From Vandiemenella viatica (taxonomy: Eukaryota > Arthropoda > Insecta > Orthoptera > Morabidae), in contig CM061920.1 in the NCBI GenBank assembly GCA_031002005.1, positions 49,640,610 to 49,704,609 on the forward strand: a DNA stretch of 64,000 nt, in the 5' to 3' direction. The notes under the pieces were generated by a model. That model worked only from the letters and a program-made list of their open reading frames with translations, did no database searches and was not told the DNA's origin. Numbering within the stretch: position 1 is the stretch's first letter; each line of letters begins with the position of its first letter. The translations under genes were made by a program, and so were the position numbers. Shown here in pieces: positions 56,480-64,000 of the stretch.

Positions 56480-57750
56480 AATTTGGAGACTGTGCACATC
56501 GTCTATAGCTATTGGTTAGAGAACGGTCATGTGCCAGCCTTCACTTGCCAATCAACAGCAACCATATTACATTCGTCCCTCCATATTGCTTTTTGTTTAT
56601 TTGCGACAACTAGATGCAGAAATTCATGTAAGGAGAAGGGTATTCAATGTTTACGCTATTTTATGAAGAACTAGGTTAAAGAATTTTTTGGCAGACGATA
56701 AGAAGCAATGAAGTTTATTAAAAACTCAGAGAAACGTACATAATCGCGAAATGTCAAATAAATAACAGCTATCCGTTCTCGAAATTATAGTCTCCGTCAT
56801 CTAAAGTAAAATGCATTTACTTATGTAAAATCCTAACCAAACATTCTGATAATCTAACCAGAGTAAGTTACTCATATCACGAAAGATATAATTAAAAATG
56901 ATTCTTATTCGTTTTTCCTTATAAGCTTTTCCAGCATAAATTCCTACTACCATTAATACCCTTAGTTTTTGATACATGTGTTAGCTATTAAACTATATTT
57001 AAGATAACCTTTTTATTAGATTTAAATCATCAAGGATATGATTATTTACTGTATAAGCGATGTGACACTCGCAATTCAATAACGATATTATTGCCGCAAA
57101 ATTGCAGTGAGCAGAGATATTAAAAATTACTTTCACAGTTTACTACATATCAAATGCTATGAAATTAATTGCCATAATACAGGCATTAAGCTTGCTTTTC
57201 GTAGCATTTTATTCTTTAAAAAATGTATAAACATATTTCGACTGAATAAACGTGGAACTACGACTACTTTTAAGTAACACGTCGCTAATGAAAGTAACAT
57301 TTAAGAAACATTAATCTCTCATGGTATCTGCTATAACGTAACTGCACTGCCAGATAGAACGAAATAGTCTGTTGTGGAAGTACCTACACAAACTTACGAA
57401 GAGGAGAGGGAAAAAATTAATTGCGAGGCAATTATATGTCACAAATACAATTGGTACATTCGTTTAAATTTACATATTGCTTTTTATTTATCTTATTTAT
57501 TTAACTAGATGCAAAAATTGATGTAAGGAGAAGGGTATTCTATGTTTACGTTATGTTACCTGTATCAGTTATAAGAACTAGGGTTAAACATAACCTAAGA
57601 ATTTTTTTGGCAGAAGATAAGAAACAATGAAGTTTATTAAAAACTCAGAAAAAGTTTACACGAAATGTACGAATCGCGAAATATATCATTCAAATAAATG
57701 ACAGTTATCCGTATTTTATATTATACTGTCATTTAAAGTAAAATAAAGTA
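56480..57750 (+). repeat. Local duplication: units 56480-56960 and 57440-58050
   Basis: Shared: ATGTAAGGAGAAGGGTATTC (56625, 57520), TTTTTTGGCAGA.GATAAGAA then GAAGTTTATTAAAAACTCAG (56682, 57604), and TTATTCGTTTTNCC...TTTTCCAG.ATAAAT (56905, 58000). The second unit carries the MITE at 57763. The block also matches 5690-6200. Confidence 0.72.
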
Positions 57751-57762
57751 ATGTAAATAAAT

Positions 57763-57993
57763 CGGGATCACTGGAGATCGCGATTTCGCCAGGAATTGCC
57801 GTGGTAAAACGCAAGACTCCTCTAGAAATACTTTCCGAAGTACATTAAAACCTATTTTCTGCTTGAAAATAATGGTACAGGTTGTATTACAACGGAATAA
57901 CTGCTTGAAAATAATATGTCTTGCGACTGACTACAGCAGTATTATGACGTCATGAATGTTGTTTTGGCGGAATCGCGATCTCCAGTATACCCG
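57763..57993. mobile_element. Short inverted-repeat MITE, 231 bp
   Basis: Ends CGGGATCACTGGAGATCGCG and, inward, CGGGTATACTGGAGATCGCG, then ATT.CGCCA on both sides. CTGCTTGAAAATAAT occurs twice inside. AT lies on each side, which could be the target duplication. The sister unit at 56890-56910 lacks the element. Confidence 0.82.
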
Positions 57994-58050
57994 ATCATTA
58001 TTCGTTTTACCGTACAAGTTTTTCCAGAATAAATTTCTGCTACCACCATA

Positions 58051-58950
58051 GGTGATGCCCGTCGTTATTCATATGAGGGTAATACATGATTTTCGAACGC
58101 AATATTAGTGGAGGTTGTGGTTAAATTGTCCAGAATTGCAACTGACATATTTTGTTACAGTATAATTCACTTTGAAATCAGATTTACAAACCATTTAAAC
58201 TGCTTTCATAAACACCACGTTACTGAAGGTATTAATTAAGGCGGGTGGAAGTAGTTTTTTTTAATTTATTTATTTTTCATTCACAAAGAACAATATACAA
58301 TTTTAATATGGTATTGGGTATTATATGGCTATATTGTGAATCCCACATTAGGTAAAACTTGTGTGTGGGCTTCAAGTTGTAACTATCTTGATTCTTACAT
58401 TATGGATATTTACAGTGATTTAAGATCTATTGGACAAACTGTACATTGTGTATAAACAATACAGTATACTAGGAATATAAAGACACAAGTGATACAATTT
58501 TTATAAAGATTAGTTCCATGTACATGGACATTGTACAAATTATTAGTAGTAAAGTAATATTTAAGACCTACATATAGATATTGTTTACACCAAGTGATGA
58601 AAATTTATTAATTAATTTCATAAGTTATAGTTGTCTAAAAGCCAAGCGGATATATATTTCTTCATGGTATGCCTTGGGATATTGATAACATCTGCAGGTA
58701 ATGTATTATAAATTCTTGGACCAAGGCAGTTTGTTCTAGTAGAGTGTTTCGGCGAGGGATGTATGCTCCATTTCTTTTTTGTATTCTAGTATTCAAGTGT
58801 AGTAGGTCACTAGCGTTGAAGACTTATACTGGCATGTATGTTCATGACCGTTGTTTGAATAAATAGCTGACGGACGTTGAGCAATATGCTTTGTTTATTT
58901 ATGACAGGTTGTAAAAATGTACGGCTTTTTATACATCACTTTCAGAATGT
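58051..58950. other. No gene recognised
   Basis: AT-rich; small frames only. The right end grades into the LINE 3' untranslated region on the minus strand. Confidence 0.4.
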
Positions 58951-58959
58951 AATTTTGGC

Positions 58960-59410
58960 ATCTGTTTAAATTTAAATTCCAATGAAGCGAATACCCCGGT
59001 GGCAATTTCCCTAAATACCCATCTTCCCCCTTTTCTGCATCCACCTATATTTACCCTTCACAAATTTTAACTTTAAATTCTGTCAAGGTTTTTGGCAAAT
59101 TATTCATCATTTCTCTAGGTAACTTATTCCAATCCCTGACAACCTTACCTAAAAATGAGAATCTTCCTACACCCTTGTGCCTGAAATCGAGTGCCAGCTT
59201 GTGGTCATGTGGTCATGTTGACCTGAGATAAGTGTGTATCGAGTATCCCTCCCCAGCCGTATATCATATTGTAAGTGTGTTTGGACTAAGACAAAATAAA
59301 AAGTTCTTAATGCTTCGATTGGGAGAATATTTCTTATCCTATAAAATACATAAATAAGTTTTTGTAGTTTAGCAAATAATGTTGATGCATGATGATTCCA
59401 ATGCAAATTA
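58960..59410 (-). pseudogene. LINE C-terminal fragment with 3' untranslated end
   Basis: Minus strand: HWNHHASTLFAKLQKLIYVF, YRIRNILPIEALRTFYFVLV and QTHLQYDI are the post-RT blocks of non-LTR elements. After an internal loss, GRDTRY, SGQHDHM and LDFRHKGVGRFSFLGK then DWNKLPRE and NNLPKTLTEFKVKIC close the protein at about 59045. Same family as 24465 and 52440. Confidence 0.78.
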
Positions 59411-60537
59411 GTCTATTTCTATGCCTACATATTCCATATTTACCGTGCTGAATTGTGTCTGGACTAGGAATAAAACTGATATTACGTGGATAGTAAAAGT
59501 TTTTGGGATTCCTAATTTGTTTTTAATTTCATTGGTTCTATACCTCCGTCGTCATTAATTCAGTAGAAGTTACTACAGTATGGCAATGTGAACTGCAAAT
59601 GAAATATGTAGAACATTACAAAATCAAGGCCATTAGCATTATGTAATAGCAATTATGTATAATTAACCAACTACAAACCAATGAACTGCCAGAATATTGC
59701 GTTCAAACCTTCATTTTTGATGGGCTCGAAACTAGTAAAGTATATTGTACAGCGCCATTTCACATCACACTTATAACTTCAAATAACAATTCAGCACGCG
59801 CTGTAATTAAAGATACACTGAAATTCACAAAGTTATTCCAAAACAATACCAACTGTCACTTTCGTGGAAAATTCCGTATGACATTTGTAAGCGAATTTGA
59901 GTATAGATACTGCGTGCGCGTAGTGCGTCCCCAACTGTATAACTTCAAGTCATATGCATCGCGGCATTATGAGTGTATAGGGTACCTAAAATAATGAGGT
60001 AATTAAATGATGGAGATAAAGAATTGACGAAAAAAACACACATTCTGTACCCTATTTTAATTATTACAAATAAAATGAATGAAAAGCTACATAGCTTGGC
60101 CCGGACACTCCTCTCTCCCTCGACCGAACCTTGTATTTTATGGATGTTTTACAATTTTTTTAAGAAAATTCTATTTGACAAATGAATGAAGAAGATGCGC
60201 TGGTTTCAAAAAATGAACCGGAAGGAGATTTTGGGTGTCGTTCACTATGTGAACTATAAAAACTTTTTCTGTTACATTGTGTAAAGTACGTACGTTCTGC
60301 AATACTATATATGCGCTGCTAAAATGTAATTTTAACTGTCTAATAGCAGGTAAATAATCAATAAAAATATTATTTTAATTTATTTTAAGTTTTCATATCA
60401 TTAGTACCTGGATGACCGATCTTCGCTCGGCATCTTTCAATTTCTGTTCTAACAGCCGTTAGATGCCGTCAGCGTTGAAAAATCAGTGATAGTCTCTTAA
60501 AATGTTGATTTAATCCTTTGTTGTAATGTTTGGCAGT
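59411..60537. other. No gene recognised
   Basis: No terminal repeats, coding motifs or satellite modules could be supported here. Confidence 0.4.
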
Positions 60538-60823
60538 TCTATCATTACCGTGGCGCCAAAATCTGATGATGAATTCTTCTAGAACTCGACGAAACAAATC
60601 GAAAATAAAGAATAAAGTTTTTTGATATCTCGCTTGGTTTTCGAGATATAGTATGTTAAAAATCAGTCATAGATATAGTTCCTTCTGCTTTTTTCTTCTG
60701 GTCCAGGCCTTATTTCAACCTAGCAACAATAACTAGGAAGAAAATAAAACACCTATAGTGCATTTCCACTGTGTAGAAATTGTAGTTTTGGTGAAAAAAA
60801 AAAATTTCTGGTCCAGGCCGGAT
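60538..60823 (-). repeat. Satellite-like family 2, locus 2 (part inverted)
   Basis: 60538-60660 is the reverse complement of 61930-62055 (CTATCATTACCGTGGCGCCA, TCTGATGAT, GAATAAA, TTTTGATATCTCGC). From about 60700 the TCTGGTCCAGGCC module runs in the plus direction. Confidence 0.75.
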
Positions 60824-61745
60824 TAGGGATGATCGATATTAGAAAATCATCGATGTTGACATCGATGTTAACATCGATTCAAAAGTATCGATGTGCGATA
60901 AACATCGATAGACAAACATCGATATGTCTAAAACATCGATGTTTTCGGTAGGAAGTAAAACTGTATTCTATTTAATAAATGTGTTTATTGTTATTGAAAA
61001 TACAATACAATATTTCGCCATTATCTATTAATATCGCTCATTCCTAACCCTACGTAATCCCTCCGTCACAAGCGTGAAGCATTTAATAATTCACTCTCCT
61101 GCATGCAAAGCCAACCGACACCGAAAAAAGAATCTTTACCACTCCTTCAATGCAAAACAAAAGCAGCAACCAGAAAATATTTAATCTCGGGCAATGTATC
61201 CACTTTTTACACAAAATAACCTAAAAAATAGGAAATAATACAGTGAACAAACTCATGGTACCTACATTGTTGGGTTATATTACCGCAAAAGCTACTGGTC
61301 AAAGAAATAATAATACAATACAGAATAAAGATTTACCATACCTGTTACTTTGTTATTAACAATATCAATAGCAAATTGAATTCGCTTCGCTATACAAGTT
61401 CACTCACAACACACACGCACTTACAAGAATGACGCGAGCGTTGAAGTTGACAGTATTTTTTTTTTTTTTTTTTTTTGTAATCCCTTAGAAAATGCAAAGA
61501 TGTAACTATTCGTACGGCCTACTCCGGTTACGTTGATCAGTGTCATCTAGTGTAAAATAGTCATCTAGCTAGTACATCCAATGCACGCTAGATGGCCCTA
61601 AAGAATGTATTGACGTTTCGATATTTTATTCTCATAACATCGATGTGTCGATGTTATCGAAGTCAAAACATCGATGTCAAAACATCGATGTTTTCGAACT
61701 AAACATCGATGTTTATTCACCATCGATGAATATCGATCATCCCTA
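60824..61745. mobile_element. hAT-like MITE with ATCGAT-rich ends, 922 bp
   Basis: A perfect 17-bp inverted repeat TAGGGATGATCGATATT lies at both ends and a perfect 8-bp duplication GGCCGGAT (60816-60823, 61746-61753) flanks it. ATCGAT occurs eight times in the first 120 bases and six times in the last 120, mostly as CATCGATG. The interior has no transposase and a long T run (61459-61477). It interrupts a family 2 satellite module. Confidence 0.95.
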
Positions 61746-61753
61746 GGCCGGAT

Positions 61754-62300
61754 CTCACCCTAACCTCCTCACTTTTGAGTTACAATATCTAGAGCATTAA
61801 GCGAGATATCAAAAAACTTTATTCTTTATTTCCCATTTCTCTCGTTGAGTTACATACGAATTCATCATCAAATTTGGCTATATCGAAATTTTTCTTCTGG
61901 TCCATGCCGTATTTCAACCTAATTACGTCAATTTTGAGATACGATATCTCGAGAACTAAGCGAGATATCAAAAATATTTATTCTTTACTTTCAATTCGTC
62001 TCGTCTCGTTCTATAAGAATCAATCATCAGATTTTGGCGCCACGGTAATGATAGAATCGCCTAATGTTTTCTTGCAGTTTCAGCTTTTCTCCGTTGCAAA
62101 AAGAAGCATATAATCGACAAATAAACAATATTTATCCTAGTTGTAATACGGTGATGCCCGCCATATAGAAACGAGCATTCAGAGATAATCGCTTGCTTCC
62201 ATTGTAAACAAATACGTCATTCCCGATGGATGGCACAGAATGCAAAATTGCATAAAAATTTTCTATTGGTCTAGGCTGTATTTCAACCTAATCACGAAAT
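61754..62300 (+). repeat. Satellite-like family 2, locus 3
   Basis: Modules TCTGGTCCATGCCGTATTTC (about 61895), GATATCTCGAGAACTAAGCG (61945), ATATTTATTCTTTAC and TCGTCTCGT.CTATAAGAATC continue directly from the target duplication of the MITE. A further TTGGTCTAGGCTGTATTTC is at 62263. Unit spacing is roughly 160 bp where two modules are adjacent. Confidence 0.78.
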
Positions 62301-62389
62301 CTATGACGAAACGAAACTGTTTAGGTTGATATGATCCCTGTAGCGATAATTTTTTTGTTATTTTTGCAGTGCTGGTAGCATTTCGTAGT

Positions 62390-62560
62390 TGCTAAGCTTC
62401 ATATTTCGGCATTTTTAATTTAATTTCTAGTGACTTTTCCGCAAAGCAAGAGCGCAAAATGTGAAGAGGACATGTTGACGAAGCAATGAAACCAAATTTC
62501 AATAGGTTTCTATTAAGTTTGCCGAGGTTGTGAAAGTGATGCAGCCCCCATTTTTTCTAT
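62390..62560 (+). repeat. Interspersed repeat shared with 3330-3470
   Basis: GGCATTTTTAATTTAATTTC, GTGACTTTTCCGCAAAGCAA and GAAGAGGACAT match 3330-3410 in order and orientation. Confidence 0.55.
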
Positions 62561-62737
62561 TTTCAAGAGTTGCTCATATAATAGTATTAGATTGAATAGA
62601 AGGAAGCATATTAAGCAATTCTATCAGAGGTAGGACGGCCAGTTCCTTTTCTCTGTAACCTAAAATTTAACGTAGAATCCCAATCACAGAACGCCCCACC
62701 GTTGTTCATATGGTTAAATATATATCTTAAAAATTCT

Positions 62738-62810
62738 TGATCCCACCGGAATTTGAACCCGAGATCGTAGCCAGAACTTTTTTAAGAGCTAGTGCAGTAC
62801 CCACCTTTTC
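62738..62810 (-). other. tRNA-like segment
   Basis: Minus strand: GGTGGGTACTGCACTAGCTC (A-box region) and GGTTCAAATTCC (B box) at proper spacing, with a T stem CCGGTGGG side. The anticodon arm is A-rich and unpaired (CTTAAAAAAG), so a decayed tRNA or SINE head is more likely than a working gene. Confidence 0.4.
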
Positions 62811-63611
62811 CCCACTAATTATATTTGAACTGCCAGACAATTGTCGCGTCACATTCGATTTTTTTAAGCCAGTATCTATTTTTTAAATGTTTTACAATTA
62901 AACTGGTAGTATTTAAAGATAACCACTTTTTGGATATTGTTTTCAAAGAAGTTATGGAAATATAAGTATCACTTCTGAAAAAGCCATTTTTTAAATATCT
63001 TCTTTCTAAATGTTTTACAATTAAACATGCAGCGCTAGTATTCCCTCGAATCTAGCATACAAGAAATGTTCGTTTAAAAATATGAGCTCCTTGAAACCAA
63101 AGAGAAAAATATTAGTAGGCTTCCTGGTGCCTGAATCATCTACGAGATGGCGCTAGAGCCGTTTTCGAGAAACCAAGAGCAAAAATTGTTCGTATTTTGT
63201 AAAACTGGTTTCTTTGCAGGGAGGAGCACTATTTAGAAAATCTTAAAAATCAAAACGTTATCTAAATATGAAATTTCATCCAAATCGATTGCGCCGTTCC
63301 CGAAATCCAATATATATATATATATAAAAGAATTGCTCGTTTAAAGATATAAGATTAACTACTGTTTATAGGCCTTACTTAGTTGGTTTAACAGTTTGTA
63401 AATAGTCCGGCGTTGGCAGCGTTGATTTGAATTAATATCATTCACATATATGTTATCAGTTTACATAATCATTAATTTACCCATCGAAGCACAAAAAGAA
63501 GTAGCACTCTAACACTAGAAGAAGTCATCCTTACTTTGTTTAAGAGAAATATAAGGCTGGTTCTATTAGTAACCAGCAGGAGTCCTAGGAACAGAAACCA
63601 GTACCTGTATT

Positions 63612-63969
63612 TCAGAAGTATTGGCCCTGGCTGTTGAGGCACTTGTCCCATAACGACACAACGTGGTGAATGACTGTCTCGTAAAATTCCTGGGGCTGCG
63701 ATGTGAACCAGTTTCGCACCAAATTCTTCACTTCGTCGTCCGAGGTGAATCGTTTGCCCCTCAGAGCCTTCTTTAGGGGACGAAAAATGGCGATAATCGC
63801 GTAAGAAATATCTGGACTGTATAGAGGGTGACCGGAAACCTTCCACTTGAATTTCTGCACGAGTGTATACTGGCGATGAGGCATGGAAAGATATTGCAGT
63901 AGGTATGAAAAGTAGTTCATGGAGGGGAAAAGATGACCATGACCACAAGCTGGCACTCATTTCAGGCAC
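63612..63969 (-). pseudogene. mariner transposase C-terminal part (second family)
   Basis: Minus strand: KFKWKVSGHPLYSPDIS around the third catalytic Asp, FRPLKKALRGKRFTSDDEVK, NWFTSQPQEFYETVIHHVV and WDKCLNSQGQYF, then TGA (63612-63614). The stretch after SPD has lost the usual Cys-Asp-Tyr. Upstream sequence toward 63969 is degraded and runs to the window edge, so the start lies outside or is lost. The protein is clearly different from the mariner at 13940. Confidence 0.82.
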
Positions 63970-64000
63970 AAAGGGTGTGGGAAGATTTTCTTTTTTAGGT

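Noticed and set aside
63290..63335. Helitron 5' end at the (TA)n near 63310
   Set aside because: The TA run is short, no TC start or 3' end could be paired with it, and similar words occur in several repeat classes.

Overview
The window is eukaryotic nuclear DNA of the kind found in a large, AT-rich, intron-rich and transposon-loaded animal genome. The mix of mariner and Tc1 copies, BED-finger hATs, Helitrons with TA-rich 5' ends, tRNA-derived SINEs and a LINE with a (GTAGAT)n tail suggests an insect, perhaps a large-genome polyneopteran. The species cannot be fixed from sequence alone. Almost no long open reading frame is a host gene. Only two host loci can be supported: a TTC36-like tetratricopeptide gene on the minus strand (exons at 38113-38369 and 38461-38652, first exon not found), and a possible acidic C-terminal exon of an unidentified plus-strand gene (6948-7074).

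Layout. 1-8900: intron-like DNA with a Helitron 3' end (to 307) and a diverged ~1.4 kb duplication. 8985-13392: a dead BED-finger hAT with its intron still visible and a 753-bp MITE inside it. 13555-24000: a nested complex. A dimeric ~189-bp satellite starts behind a (TA)n Helitron-like 5' end, a dead mariner sits in one monomer, a minus-strand Gypsy element breaks the array, a complete 1163-bp Helitron carrying the same satellite sits in the Gypsy gag, and a broken Helitron helicase follows. 24890-33920: a second hAT whose transposase is split by a Tc1/mariner element (25299-28166, with long inverted repeats that contain tRNA-like sequence and with a SINE in its transposase) and by a ~4 kb non-autonomous element (28770-32752) that holds further insertions. 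34560-35845: three small hAT MITEs, each with perfect 8-bp target duplications. 37800-38652: TTC36. 39423-44531: a 5.1-kb composite hAT insertion holding a MITE, a dead Tc1-like transposase and two SINEs. 47785-50450: a broken CR1/L2/Jockey-type LINE. 51797-53166, 54738-56021, 57763-57993 and 60824-61745: inverted-repeat elements, the last packed with ATCGAT motifs. 53200-62300 also holds a second satellite-like family and a Penelope-like GIY-YIG remnant. At the right edge is the end of another mariner.

The copies do not act together as a pathway. They form an ordered insertion record: target-site duplications, frames that continue on both sides of an insertion, and one paralogous empty site let the order of events be read. 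The most unusual points are the Helitron-borne satellite, the tRNA-like sequence in transposon inverted repeats, and the ATCGAT-rich MITE. All coding calls rest on reading motifs by eye; no database search was run.
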